From Nocardioides sp. CER19 (GTDB lineage Bacteria > Actinomycetota > Actinomycetes > Propionibacteriales > Nocardioidaceae), in NCBI RefSeq assembly GCF_029846275.1, contig NZ_JARVWS010000001.1, positions 1,364,001 to 1,428,000 of the forward strand: a stretch of 64,000 nucleotides of DNA, written 5' to 3'. Shown piece by piece: positions 1-9,108 of this stretch; the stretch's first letter is position 1; each line of letters opens with the position of its first letter. Below the pieces are notes generated by a model. It was given only the letters and a program-made list of their open reading frames with translations. It was not told the origin of the DNA and ran no database searches. Both the position numbers and the translations under genes were made by a program.

Positions 1-98
1 GGGGTGTGGGCGCAGTCAGATGGCTCGATCCGGCCCCGGCTCTCGCGCATCCGCGACAGGCGAGCGCGCGGCGGTGGGCCGCGGAGTAGCGTCGCTTC

Positions 99-644
99 GT
101 GACCACGCTGGGACCGACGCCGGGTGGCGGGGATGCGAAGCGGCCCTTCCGTCACCTTGCCGCGGTCCCAGGCAAGGCGGCTCCCGTGCGAGGTCGGGTC
201 GACGGTCGGCGCGCGGTGCACGAGTTGGCGAGCTCGCTGTGCGCCAGGGTGACGGTGAGCGGTGCCCCTGTCCCGGGCGCGAACCCTGGCGATGTCGCAC
301 TCCGGCTGCATGACCTGCTGCCGTTCCTCGACGATGCCAGCTTCGACCGGTTCATGGCCAAGCTGCAGCGGGACGCCCGATTCGTGACGATGGCTGAGCT
401 GGCCGCAGCAGAGAACACGGTCGAGTACGCCGACGCGGCCTGGGCGGCGGGGCTCGATGCGTCTGACTTCCCGAACGAGCGGTACGAGCTCGGCGGGGAC
501 GTCGTCGACTACGAGGCGTTCCGTTCGGCGGTCATCGAGCACTGGGACCTGGACCTACGGGCAGACGTGGACCGGATGCTGGAGGAGAACTCGTCTCTTG
601 ACCCGCTGGTGCCGAGGCGCAGCACCCAGTCCCACACCGGCTAG
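99..644 (+). CDS. hypothetical protein, copy A of a duplicated segment
   Basis: Open frame of 181 codons. I do not recognise the family. Only the last ~110 residues, from about residue 70 (DLLPFLDDASFDRF onward), recur almost unchanged in a second copy at 25013-25356. Upstream of that point the two copies share nothing, so the N-terminal 70 residues are doubtful and the real start may be lost or lie elsewhere. The conserved part is acidic and soluble, with no membrane segment and many Asp/Glu near the end (DLRADVDRMLEENSSLD). It is followed by the shared non-coding tail of the duplication. It may be a 5'-truncated gene rather than an intact one. Confidence 0.45.
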   Translation: MTTLGPTPGGGDAKRPFRHLAAVPGKAAPVRGRVDGRRAVHELASSLCARVTVSGAPVPGANPGDVALRLHDLLPFLDDASFDRFMAKLQRDARFVTMAELAAAENTVEYADAAWAAGLDASDFPNERYELGGDVVDYEAFRSAVIEHWDLDLRADVDRMLEENSSLDPLVPRRSTQSHTG

Positions 645-736
645 GTCCCTGTGCTCCCCGGACCGCACCCGAGGCCGGCGGGTCAGTGCCGACCGCCCAG
701 GTGCGACCGGCCAATGGACTCAACGCGGCAGATGAG
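301..736. repeat. long direct duplication, copy A (~430 bp)
   Basis: Matches 25013-25447 in the same orientation with few substitutions, covering the 3' coding part of the hypothetical gene and about 90 bp after its stop. Similarity begins abruptly near 'cactcc' and ends exactly inside a copy of the CGGCAGA repeat. Confidence 0.85.
726..736 (+). repeat. polar intergenic repeat, GATGAG variant
   Basis: Sequence cggcagatgag, followed by tgcg. The same 15-base string (cggcagatgagtgcg) recurs at 57501. It marks the right edge of duplication copy A. Confidence 0.65.
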
Positions 737-1146
737 TGCGTTTCCGGGATGCTGTGCTCGTGGACGACGTTCGTGACGAGACCGGTCGGCGTTGGATCGA
801 GCCGGACGACCTGCTGAGACTGGTACGGCGCGACGTGAGCGTCAGCGGCAACGAGCCTCCCGAGGACGTGCTCTCGCGAGAGCCGCACTGTCTCGTGCCA
901 GTATCCGTTGCGACTGTGCCAGCCCTGGACGTGCACGCCTACCGGGTCAGACTCGAGCGATGGGAACGCGGGGAAGGACCTCGCCTGACGGGCATGCGGG
1001 AGTTCGTAAGGGTGCTCGAGACCTACCCTGCCCCCGCACGAGCCGTGGGGGTCACCGGAACGACGACGACCTACACCTTTCTGCTGGACGCATCCATGTC
1101 CCGCGTTCTGGCCTGTGTGGCCATCGACGCTCCTCCAACCGTCTGA
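736..1146 (+). CDS. hypothetical protein, 136 aa
   Basis: GTG start lying in the tail of the repeat copy at 726. Codon use is GC-rich at third positions and looks coding. The product is soluble, with no signal or membrane segment. An acidic start (VDDVRDETGRRWIEPDDLL) leads to a Thr-rich stretch (GTTTTYTFLLD) near residue 115. The family is not recognised. No good ribosome site is visible, and the start within the repeat is odd: the gene may have been fused to a new 5' end when the upstream segment arrived. Confidence 0.45.
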   Translation: MRFRDAVLVDDVRDETGRRWIEPDDLLRLVRRDVSVSGNEPPEDVLSREPHCLVPVSVATVPALDVHAYRVRLERWERGEGPRLTGMREFVRVLETYPAPARAVGVTGTTTTYTFLLDASMSRVLACVAIDAPPTV

Positions 1147-1187
1147 AAAGACAAGGCGCTCACTGGTGCACATGGACGCACGGGTCG

Positions 1188-1198
1188 CGGCAGATCCG
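1188..1198 (+). repeat. polar intergenic repeat, exact copy
   Basis: Exact CGGCAGATCCG preceded by gggtcg, 45 bp upstream of the lipoprotein start. Confidence 0.8.
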
Positions 1199-1242
1199 GC
1201 CGACTTTCCTCGCCAGTCGCAGGGCAGTGGTTCAATCCGGCC

Positions 1243-1551
1243 GTGTCGTTGAAGCATCTGCCCGCATTCGTACCTTTGGCCGTGACTGCCGTCTTCGGGC
1301 TCTCGGCATGCTCCAGCGACACGGGTACACCAGACTCCGCGAAGGACGTTGCGAAACGGGCCGGATGCTCCGACATCCATGCCGCCGAGGTTCCGGCCGC
1401 CTGGGCGACGTACGACGAGGCTGTCACCTGCGTACTCGATGGTGCTCAGGTCAAGGTGTACTGGTCGACCAACGATCAGGCCCAGGAGTGCCTAGATGGC
1501 GGAGACGCCAAGTGCGCCGAAGCGCTGCGCGCGTTCCGCCCTACGTCCTGA
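1243..1551 (+). CDS. small secreted lipoprotein, 102 aa
   Basis: GTG start. A short basic N-terminus (SLKH) and hydrophobic core (residues 8-20) lead to a lipobox, LSAC, with the lipidated Cys at residue 23, followed by a Ser/Thr/Asp linker typical of anchored lipoproteins. The mature part is about 80 residues with four further Cys (GCSD, VTCVL, QECLD, AKCAE), which could form two disulfides outside the membrane. The family is not recognised. It stands alone between two repeat copies. Confidence 0.65.
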   Translation: MSLKHLPAFVPLAVTAVFGLSACSSDTGTPDSAKDVAKRAGCSDIHAAEVPAAWATYDEAVTCVLDGAQVKVYWSTNDQAQECLDGGDAKCAEALRAFRPTS

Positions 1552-1633
1552 CCGCTGAAGTCGGTTCCCAGACCGAGCGCCCTGACACGGGCATGAACGG
1601 TCGCCGTCGCGGCATGAGCGGACGCGCGGGTCG

Positions 1634-1644
1634 CGGCAGATCCG
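1634..1644 (+). repeat. polar intergenic repeat, exact copy
   Basis: Exact CGGCAGATCCG, again preceded by gcgggtcg, in the gap between two convergent genes. Confidence 0.8.
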
Positions 1645-1666
1645 CGTTCAGCCTCGATGCCTTGCG

Positions 1667-1876
1667 TTACCGCTTGCCGCCAGCGAAGTAGGACCAGCCG
1701 ACGTCGTAGTGAGCGTACGCAACGAGACCCCAGTCAGCTGGGACGCGCTCGGTGAGGAAGGCAGCTGCTTCGTCTTGAGTGGCGAAGACCCCGAGGACAG
1801 CCTCTGGCGCATCAGAGTCCTCATCGAAGACGATCCAGACGCCACCTTGGTGCCGTCTGCGCTTCTTCAACCACAC
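1667..1876 (-). CDS. small hypothetical protein, 69 aa
   Basis: Short soluble protein: a basic start (WLKKRRRHQ), then VWIVFDEDSDAPEAVLGVF and DEAAAFL, a beta-strand/turn/helix pattern seen in many small actinobacterial proteins that compare a value with an expected range. No catalytic motif is visible. It ends 23 bp from the repeat at 1634. Function unknown. Confidence 0.5.
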   Translation of the reverse strand: MWLKKRRRHQGGVWIVFDEDSDAPEAVLGVFATQDEAAAFLTERVPADWGLVAYAHYDVGWSYFAGGKR

Positions 1877-2325
1877 GCCTCGATCCTTCCGCGCCGACCT
1901 CGGACGGGGTGTGCGGTGACACGCGGGCGGAACGCTCGACTTTCGGCAGATCCGCTCGGGTCGCGGCAGATCCGTGCGCGCGGAGGCGCAACACTACGCG
2001 GCAGATCCGGTCGAGCCATGACAGGGGCATTCGCTGTCAGGGCGGACAGATGTTTCGTACGGCTCCCTCAGGGAACCGCGCCACCGTCATGACGACGCGC
2101 TCGAGGTTGGACGGCGTCCGGCCAGTCACGTCGAACTGGTCTTGAGGTCGGTACAGACGCGTCCATGAGACACTGAAGATGCAGTAGCACACATCCTTGA
2201 GGCCGGACCGACGCCGCCTTAAATCCGCTGGCCGTCGCCACCACACGCTGGGTGTCGTTCTCGGGGCATGTCGGCACGCGAGGCCCTCAGCGGGCGGGCA
2301 GGGTCCAAATAGAGTCGGCTGACTG
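1877..2325. other. 449-bp gap with repeat cluster and a doubtful small ORF
   Basis: Contains three repeat copies (1944-2009). The minus-strand frame 2037-2246 reads protein-like in part (CYCIFSVSWTRLYRPQ, then DVTGRTPSNLERVV) and could be a small gene or a remnant, but has no clear start or ribosome site. Nothing else is recognised. Confidence 0.4.
1944..2009 (+). repeat. polar intergenic repeat, cluster of three exact copies
   Basis: CGGCAGATCCG at 1944-1954, 1964-1974 and 1999-2009. The first two are 20 bp apart with spacer ctcgggtcg; the third follows 35 bp later. The 20-bp pitch with nearly the same spacer recurs at 21275 and 22337. Confidence 0.85.
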
Positions 2326-4875
2326 ATGCGTCAACCGAGGGCGGCTCTCTACGGTGCCGACATGGGCGAACTGGCAGACGAGACGCTGATCGGTCGCCAC
2401 TCTGAGCTAGCCGCAGTCCGTGCCGCCCTGCGCGCCGGCCCAGAAGGCGGGGCAACACTGGCGCTGGTCGGCGAACCAGGCATCGGCAAGACAGCCATCT
2501 TGCACGAGGCCGGAGTCGAGGCGCGGCGGCTTGGGCATCAGGTTCTGGCGGTCTCGGGCGTGGAGGCCGAGGCCCACTACCCGTTCGCCGCGTTGCTGCA
2601 GTTGCTCGAGCCGGTCCTGGCCAGCCACACCGGTGCCGATTCGTGTCACGGGGCTGCGCTGCCGGTGGCCCTGGGGTTCAGCGACGGTCCGGTTCCCGAC
2701 CTGTTTCTGGTCGCCAGCGAGTTGCTCGACTGGCTGCGCAAGCTCGCTCTGACAAAGCCGCTGACCGTCCTGATCGACGACGCGCAGTGGCTGGACCCGC
2801 CCACGCATGACTGCCTGGCCTACGTCGCACGTCACGCCGGCGACATACCCGCCTGCATCTTGGTGACCGTCCGGACCAGCGAAGGTGAGACCCTGCCGCC
2901 GTTCCTGACCTCGGTTCCGAGCCACCTGCGACTCACCGGACTGGATGATGCGATGGCGGCGGCCCTTCTCGCCCGCTCTGCCCCGGGGCTCGCTGGGGTC
3001 GACCGTCAACAGATCCAGCGCGCTGCGCAAGGGAATCCCTTGGCCTTGATGGAGCTCCCCGCCGCCTGGCAGTCGGGAGAACGCACCTCCGGCACCGTGA
3101 ACCTCTCGCGTCGGCTCGAAAGGGACTTCGGCGGCCGCGCTGCCGGGCTGCCTTCGCGCACGGTCGACCTGCTGCTTGTGATGGCGATCGACGACCGGCC
3201 GGTGACCGACGAAGTGCTGCACGCAGCCGCCCTGTTGTGCGGTGAACCGGTCAGCACCGCTGATCTCGAGCCGGCGTACGATGCAGGACTTCTCAAGCGG
3301 GGGGCGAGTGTGACCTTCCGCCACCCCCTGGTCCGTTCCGGCATCCTCCACCGGGAGCGCGTGGCCCGGCAGCAGGCGGCGCACGCTGCTCTTGCGGAGG
3401 TCGTCTCCGACGACCGCTACCGCCGGGCGTGGCACCGTGCCCAGTCGATTCTGGGGCCTGACGACGAGGTCGCCGATGAGCTGGAGAGGACCGTGGCCGA
3501 GTCGGTCCGGCGTGGCGCAGTGACCACCGCAATCGCGAGCCTGGAACGGGCGGCTGAGCTGACCAGCGCCTCAACATGCAGAGGAAGGCGCCTGCTCGTC
3601 GCGGCCGAGCACGCCTTCGGGCTCGGCCGGACAGATCTCGTCGACCGCCTCGTCCGGAAGGCGGCGGCCACCGACCTCGACGAGCTCGACTGGGCCCGGA
3701 TGCAGTGGCTGCGGGAGATCTTCAACGACGGTGTCCCCGGGGACTCCGTCCGTGTTCTCGAACTCTGCGACATGGCGGTGCGTTCGGCCCGCAGCGACGA
3801 TCAAGACCTCGCACTGAACCTGTTGATGGGAGCAGCGTTGCGTTGCTGGTGGGCGGACACCGGGCCGGCGGCGCGGGCGCATGTGGTTGAAGTCGTGGAC
3901 ACGTTGCAGGCCGACGGTGACGCGCGGGCGGTCGCCTGCCTGGCGGTCGCCGAACCGGTGCTCCGTGCCGCCGAAGTGACGCACGCCCTGTGCCGCATGC
4001 CGGCCGATGAAGTGGAAGACGTCGACGCGCTTCGACTGCTCGGCATGGCGGCCCACGCCATCGGGGACTCGACGCGTGCGGACGACTACCTCACGGCGGC
4101 GGAGGTCGTCCTACGTCGGCAGAAGCGACTCGGACTTCTGGTGCACGCCTTGAGCATGCAGGTGATCGTCTGCCTCGAGCTGGGCGACTGGGATCGCGCC
4201 GCGCACCACAGCGCGGAGGTCGTCCGCCTGGCCGAGGAGACCGGCCAGCCGATCTGGTCGACTGGCAGCCTCGTGTGCGAGGCCCAGGCACAGGCGCTGC
4301 GAGGCAATGCGAGCCGAGCGTTGGAGTTGGTCGCCGAGGTGGAGCTGCGGGCGAACCGGGACCGGCTCAACGACCTGCTCTCCTGCGCCCAGCTCGCGCG
4401 CGGCATCGCTGAGCTCGACCGCGGCGATGCGCCGGCGGCTGTCAGAAGCCTCTTGCGCCTGTTCGATCCAGCCGATCCCACCTACCACGAGCGAGAGTGC
4501 TTCGGTGGCCTGTCCTTCCTCGCAGACGCAGCCGTCCTCGCCGGCCGAGTCGCGGATGCTCGAGGCGTCATGGAACGCCTCGAGCAGGTGGCGGTGATCA
4601 CGCCCTCTCCGATCCTCCACGTGCACCTGGCCTATGCCCGAGCGGTTCTCGCAGCCGATGAGGAGGCCGAAGCCTTCTACGCCGAAGCGTTGAGTGACGA
4701 TCTTCGTCGGTGGCCGTGGGCGCAAGCCCGACTCGAGCTCGCCTACGGGCTCTGGTTGTCACGCATGGGACGGACCGATCCGGCGACGAGGCTGCTGAGG
4801 TCAGCGCGAGACTCGCTGGAGGACATCGGCGCAGCACACTGGGTCGAAGTCGCTGCCGGGGCCCTGAGCGGTTAG
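2326..4875 (+). CDS. LAL-type AAA ATPase regulator lacking the LuxR HTH
   Basis: An 849-residue signal-transduction ATPase of the LAL/MalT-like class. Walker A GEPGIGKT is at residues 49-56 and Walker B VLIDDAQWLD near 147-156. A long alpha-helical TPR-like region follows (GRTDLVDRLV, ALNLLMGAALRCWWAD, LVHALSMQVIVCLELGDWDRA). It aligns end to end with the next gene but stops (VAAGALSG) just where that protein continues into its linker and LuxR helix-turn-helix. It therefore cannot bind DNA by itself and may sense a ligand or pair with its neighbour. ATG at 2362 is an alternative start. Same strand, 98 bp before the paralogue. Confidence 0.85.
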   Translation: MRQPRAALYGADMGELADETLIGRHSELAAVRAALRAGPEGGATLALVGEPGIGKTAILHEAGVEARRLGHQVLAVSGVEAEAHYPFAALLQLLEPVLASHTGADSCHGAALPVALGFSDGPVPDLFLVASELLDWLRKLALTKPLTVLIDDAQWLDPPTHDCLAYVARHAGDIPACILVTVRTSEGETLPPFLTSVPSHLRLTGLDDAMAAALLARSAPGLAGVDRQQIQRAAQGNPLALMELPAAWQSGERTSGTVNLSRRLERDFGGRAAGLPSRTVDLLLVMAIDDRPVTDEVLHAAALLCGEPVSTADLEPAYDAGLLKRGASVTFRHPLVRSGILHRERVARQQAAHAALAEVVSDDRYRRAWHRAQSILGPDDEVADELERTVAESVRRGAVTTAIASLERAAELTSASTCRGRRLLVAAEHAFGLGRTDLVDRLVRKAAATDLDELDWARMQWLREIFNDGVPGDSVRVLELCDMAVRSARSDDQDLALNLLMGAALRCWWADTGPAARAHVVEVVDTLQADGDARAVACLAVAEPVLRAAEVTHALCRMPADEVEDVDALRLLGMAAHAIGDSTRADDYLTAAEVVLRRQKRLGLLVHALSMQVIVCLELGDWDRAAHHSAEVVRLAEETGQPIWSTGSLVCEAQAQALRGNASRALELVAEVELRANRDRLNDLLSCAQLARGIAELDRGDAPAAVRSLLRLFDPADPTYHERECFGGLSFLADAAVLAGRVADARGVMERLEQVAVITPSPILHVHLAYARAVLAADEEAEAFYAEALSDDLRRWPWAQARLELAYGLWLSRMGRTDPATRLLRSARDSLEDIGAAHWVEVAAGALSG

Positions 4876-4973
4876 CCCTCCACATGGGAGTGTGGGCGCG
4901 ACACGGTCCAGGCGGGACGAACCACGGTCCTCGTATCAGCGGTGGTTCTGGGAGGAGGGAAGGGAGGGAGCAG

Positions 4974-7715
4974 ATGGTCGGGCTCGTCGGCCGCGACGCC
5001 GAGGTCGCGGACCTCACCGCGCTCGTCGATGATCTGCACGACCAGGGCGGTGCCCGCGGAGACGCCCGGCTGGTGCTGGGCCAAGCCGGCATCGGCAAGT
5101 CGAGCGTGCTGCAAGCGGCCGCCTCCTACGGCCGCGACCGCGGATTGATGGTGCTGGCCGTTGCCGGCATCGAATCCGAAGCCGCCATGCCTTACGCCGG
5201 TCTCCAGCAACTCCTCTCGCCCCTTCTCGAGCACGCCGAGAGCCTCCCGACTGGCCAACGCCGTGCGCTCCTCACGGCGTTCGAGCTCGAGGAAGGCCCC
5301 GCCCCGCAGCCCTTCCTGGTCTCGCTCGCCAGTCTCGGACTTCTCACCGAGGCAGCAGCCGAGCGGCCGGTGCTGATCATCGTCGACGACGCACATTGGC
5401 TCGATCAGCCTAGCCACGACGCCCTCGCGTTCATCGCGCGCCGACTCGAACGAGAGCCCATCCTGCTCCTGGCAGCCATCCGGTCCGGCCACGACGGACC
5501 GCTGCTCGCCTCCGGCACGCCGACCGTGGAGCTCCTCGGGCTGGCCGACGACGACGCGCGCACGATGCTCGAACAGCACGCCGCCGACCTCGACGGTGCG
5601 GACCGAACTCGAATCCTTGCCGAAGCCTGCGGGAACCCGCTGGCACTGGTGGAGTTGCCGATCGCGTGGCGTGCCCACGGGGGAAGCGACACCGCCGTCC
5701 CGCTCACCGCACGACTGGAGCGCGCTTTCGCTGCCCGGCTGACCGACCTTCCCCCGCAGACCCGAGCGGCAGCGCTGGTGGCTGCGGTCAACGACGAAGG
5801 TGATCTGGCAGAGATCATCGCCGCTGCTGAAGTCCTCATCGGACATCCGGTGGGCGTCGATGCGCTGGAGGCAGCAGCAGCAGCCGGACTGTTGAGCTAC
5901 GACCACACGCGTGTTCGCTTCCGTCACCCGCTGGTCCGGTCCGGAGTGCTCGCAGCCGAACCCATGTCACGGCGACACGAGGCCCACGCCGCCACGGCAG
6001 CCGCTCTCATCGACCAGCCTTACCGTCAGACATGGCACCGGGCCCAAGCCATCGTCGGCATCGACGATGACGTCGCCGACGCGCTCGAGGGCAACCACGT
6101 CATCGCCCTGCGGCGGGGGTCGGTCACCTCAGCGATCTGGGCCCTCGAGCGCGCCGCCCAGCTGACCTCGGGCTCCGCTCTCCGCGGCCGCCGGCTCCTC
6201 ATGGCCGCCGAGCACGCCTTCGGACTCGGCCGGGCCGACCTCGTCGACCGGCTCGTCACCGCCGCAGAACGCGAGGAGCTGACCGCCCTGGACATCGACC
6301 GACTGGAGTGGCTGCGGGAGATCTTCAACGACGGGGTGCCGGGTGATGCCCACCGAGTCCGCGAGCTCAGCGACATCGCCTGGCGCACGGTCCAGGCCGG
6401 TGACCTCGACCTGGCCCTCAACCTCTTGCTCGGGGCCGCGCTGCGCTGTTGGTGGGCCGACGCCGGCAGCGCGGCCCGCGCGAGCGTGGCAACCACCGCC
6501 GAACGCATCGCCGGAACGCAATCCGCCGACTTCGAGCTCGACCCGCGCTACCTGGCCGCCATCGCGGTCGCCGAACCCGTCGCCTGTGCACCGCGGGTAT
6601 GCCAGCTCCTGAACCGCGTCGTCCTCGAGACCGTCACCGACCCCGACGCCCTGCGCCTGTACGCCATGGCCGCGCACGCGGTCGGGCAAGCTGTGCACGC
6701 CGTCGACTTCGGCGGTCGCGCCGAAGCCAAGCTGCGTGAGCAAGGACGACTCGGGCTGCTCTCGCACGTGTTGACGATGCAGATCCTCGACCGCCTCGAG
6801 CTCGGTGACTGGGAGAAGGCCACCGCCTGCGTCGAAGAGGGCAAGCAGGTTGCAGCCGACAGCGGCCAGCCCATCTGGAACACCGGCACTCTCGCGCTCA
6901 GCGCCATCCTGGCTGCCGCTAAGGGGCAGAACGACGAAGCTCTCGAGCTTGCCGCCCGGGCCGAGCAGCTGGCCAACGGCCGACGGCTCAACGACCTCCT
7001 CGCGTGTGTGCAGCTCGCTCGCGGCTACGCCATGGTCGCCACCGGCCGCTACGCCGAGGGCTTCACCGAACTGAGGCGGGTCTTCGACTCCACCCACACC
7101 AGCTTCCACCTCACCGAGCGATACCACGGGATCGCCCAGCTGGCCGAAGCTGCCGCCCACACCGGACAGCAGCAAGAGGCCACCCAGATCCTGGACGCAC
7201 TCGAGCGCGAGACGACCGGCAACCCCGCCAGCGTGTTGCGCGTCCAACTGGCCTATGCGCGCGCGGTGCTTGCCGAAGATGCCCAGTCGGAGGCAGCGTT
7301 CAGCGAGGCGCTGAGCCAGGATCTGGTGCGCTGGCCATGGCCGAAGGCCAGGCTCGAGCTCGCCTACGGGTCGTGGCTCCGTCGTCAACGGCGGGTCATG
7401 GAGTCCCGCCAGCACCTGCGCTCAGCCGAGACGACGTTCCGGCTCATCGGTGCGCAGACGTGGGCCGAGCAGGCAGCCATCGAGCTGCGTGCGGCCGGAG
7501 ACCGCAGCTCTGCGAGCGGCCCGACGGCACGAGAGCTCCTGTCGGCCCAAGAGCTGCAGATCGCCCGCCTGGCTGCGGAGGGTCTGTCCAACCGGGAGAT
7601 CGGCGAGCGCCTGTTCCTGTCGCCTCGGACGGTCGGCTCGCACCTGTACCGGATCTTCCCCAAGCTCGGCATCGCGTCCCGGTCTCAGCTCTCGGTGCGC
7701 CTGGATCTGGCTTGA
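4974..7715 (+). CDS. LAL-family transcriptional regulator (AAA ATPase + TPR-like + LuxR HTH)
   Basis: 913 residues from an ATG preceded by a strong purine site (ggagggaagggagggag). Walker A GQAGIGKS and Walker B VLIIVDDAHWLD mark the N-terminal ATPase. A helical repeat region fills the middle. A typical LuxR helix-turn-helix forms the last ~60 residues (LSAQELQIARLAAEGLSNRE, then IGERLFLSPRTVGSHL). Large ATP-binding LuxR proteins of this kind usually activate transcription when an inducer binds the repeat region. It is clearly a tandem duplicate of the preceding gene. Only 7 bp separate it from the convergent permease gene. Confidence 0.9.
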   Translation: MVGLVGRDAEVADLTALVDDLHDQGGARGDARLVLGQAGIGKSSVLQAAASYGRDRGLMVLAVAGIESEAAMPYAGLQQLLSPLLEHAESLPTGQRRALLTAFELEEGPAPQPFLVSLASLGLLTEAAAERPVLIIVDDAHWLDQPSHDALAFIARRLEREPILLLAAIRSGHDGPLLASGTPTVELLGLADDDARTMLEQHAADLDGADRTRILAEACGNPLALVELPIAWRAHGGSDTAVPLTARLERAFAARLTDLPPQTRAAALVAAVNDEGDLAEIIAAAEVLIGHPVGVDALEAAAAAGLLSYDHTRVRFRHPLVRSGVLAAEPMSRRHEAHAATAAALIDQPYRQTWHRAQAIVGIDDDVADALEGNHVIALRRGSVTSAIWALERAAQLTSGSALRGRRLLMAAEHAFGLGRADLVDRLVTAAEREELTALDIDRLEWLREIFNDGVPGDAHRVRELSDIAWRTVQAGDLDLALNLLLGAALRCWWADAGSAARASVATTAERIAGTQSADFELDPRYLAAIAVAEPVACAPRVCQLLNRVVLETVTDPDALRLYAMAAHAVGQAVHAVDFGGRAEAKLREQGRLGLLSHVLTMQILDRLELGDWEKATACVEEGKQVAADSGQPIWNTGTLALSAILAAAKGQNDEALELAARAEQLANGRRLNDLLACVQLARGYAMVATGRYAEGFTELRRVFDSTHTSFHLTERYHGIAQLAEAAAHTGQQQEATQILDALERETTGNPASVLRVQLAYARAVLAEDAQSEAAFSEALSQDLVRWPWPKARLELAYGSWLRRQRRVMESRQHLRSAETTFRLIGAQTWAEQAAIELRAAGDRSSASGPTARELLSAQELQIARLAAEGLSNREIGERLFLSPRTVGSHLYRIFPKLGIASRSQLSVRLDLA

Positions 7716-7722
7716 GGATGTT

Positions 7723-8877
7723 TTAAGCGGCCTCATCCAGGGCGCTCACGGTCTCGGTTGCCGCCGGCAGCCCCTCCAGCTTGGCCCACCGCCACACGAG
7801 CACGGCCGCGACCCAGGCGAGGAGGAACAGCCCGACGATCCCGTAGCCGGCGTAGTCCAGAGGGATGGCGGCGATCGCCGCGAGCGGTCCCGATGTGGCG
7901 CCGGCGGCGTTAGCCAGCACGCCGACTAGCTCGATGCAGCCGACGCCGAGGGCGACGGCGACCGACAGCGAGGTGACGGTCAGGTTGTAGTACACCTTCC
8001 GCATCGGCCTGGCGTACGCCCACCCGTAGGCCACGTTCATGAAGACGCCGTCGACGGTGTCCATCAGGCACATGGCTGCCGCGAACAGCACCGGAAGCAC
8101 CAGGATGGCGTACACCGGCAGGTCCAGCGTTGCCGCTCCGCCAGCGAGGACGAGCAGGCCGATCTCGGTGGCGGTGTCGATTCCGAGCCCGAACAGGACG
8201 CCGATCGGGTAGATGTGCCAGGGCTTGCGCACGGAGCGGATTATGCCGCCGAGCAGGCGGTTCATGAATCCGCGCCGTTGGAGATGATGCTCGAGTGTTG
8301 CTTCATCGAAGTGGCCGGTGCGTGTGGCGCGGAAGACCCGCACCACTCCGACCAGCGCGAACAGGTTCAACACTCCGAGGAAGAGCAGAAACGCCCCGGA
8401 CACCGAGGCACCGAGCGCGCCAGTGACCTGGTGGAGGCGGGACCCGTCGGCTTCGAGCTGGCCGGCCACGGCGTGAACCCCGGCGGAGAGCAGGAGCGCC
8501 AGCGCGAACACGACCGTGGAATGGCCGAGCGAGAACCAGAAGCCCACCGATAGCGGACGTGGCGCCGATCGCCGCCCGGGTGAGGCGTCGGCCCGCTCAG
8601 TCATCAGCTTGCGGATGGTGTTGTCGACCGCCGCGATGTGGTCGGCGTCGAAGGCATGGCGGAGGCCGAAGGTGTAGGCCAGGAGGCCGACGCCAACGGA
8701 GAAGACGGGGTGACCGCCTCCCAGAGGCAGGTGCTGTGGCGTCACCAGCCCGAGCAGCACACCGAAGCCGAGCAGATGTAGCAACACAATGACGACGACC
8801 ATGCCGAGAAGGGACCGACGCTCTGCGGGTGCGGTGAGCCAGCGGCCCGTGGCGGGGCGCGTCTGGAGAACGGTCAT
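7723..8877 (-). CDS. HoxN/NixA-type nickel/cobalt transporter
   Basis: 384-residue integral membrane protein of the NiCoT family, which takes up Ni2+ or Co2+. The family signature RHAFDADHIAAVDN is at residues 73-86, and a second conserved stretch GLGIDTATEIGLL lies later, with about eight hydrophobic segments. ATG at 8877 chosen because GGAG lies just upstream on the minus strand. The frame stays open far upstream, but that part is antisense to the next gene. Divergent from the DUF4331 operon across 231 bp, in which I see no metal riboswitch or clear operator. Confidence 0.9.
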   Translation of the reverse strand: MTVLQTRPATGRWLTAPAERRSLLGMVVVIVLLHLLGFGVLLGLVTPQHLPLGGGHPVFSVGVGLLAYTFGLRHAFDADHIAAVDNTIRKLMTERADASPGRRSAPRPLSVGFWFSLGHSTVVFALALLLSAGVHAVAGQLEADGSRLHQVTGALGASVSGAFLLFLGVLNLFALVGVVRVFRATRTGHFDEATLEHHLQRRGFMNRLLGGIIRSVRKPWHIYPIGVLFGLGIDTATEIGLLVLAGGAATLDLPVYAILVLPVLFAAAMCLMDTVDGVFMNVAYGWAYARPMRKVYYNLTVTSLSVAVALGVGCIELVGVLANAAGATSGPLAAIAAIPLDYAGYGIVGLFLLAWVAAVLVWRWAKLEGLPAATETVSALDEAA

Positions 8878-9108
8878 GGCTGACTCCTCGGGTGTGAGAG
8901 CGGTGCGGTCCGCCCGAACGTAGGTGCCCTGCGGACGGGCGTTCTTCCGCCGGTGCATCAGTCGTGCGACTGCGGGCGAACGCGGCCGTTGCGACGGTCG
9001 ATTACTCAGTCGCCTGACGGATCCGTGCCCGTCCCGCCGGCTCCTAGCGTCTTGGCGAAAGTCGAACGGGCCGATGTCGGGCCCGCCATCTGAACCTGGA
9101 GGTTCACC

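Noticed and set aside
6129..7415. 428-codon minus-strand open frame
   Set aside because: Antisense to the LAL regulator.
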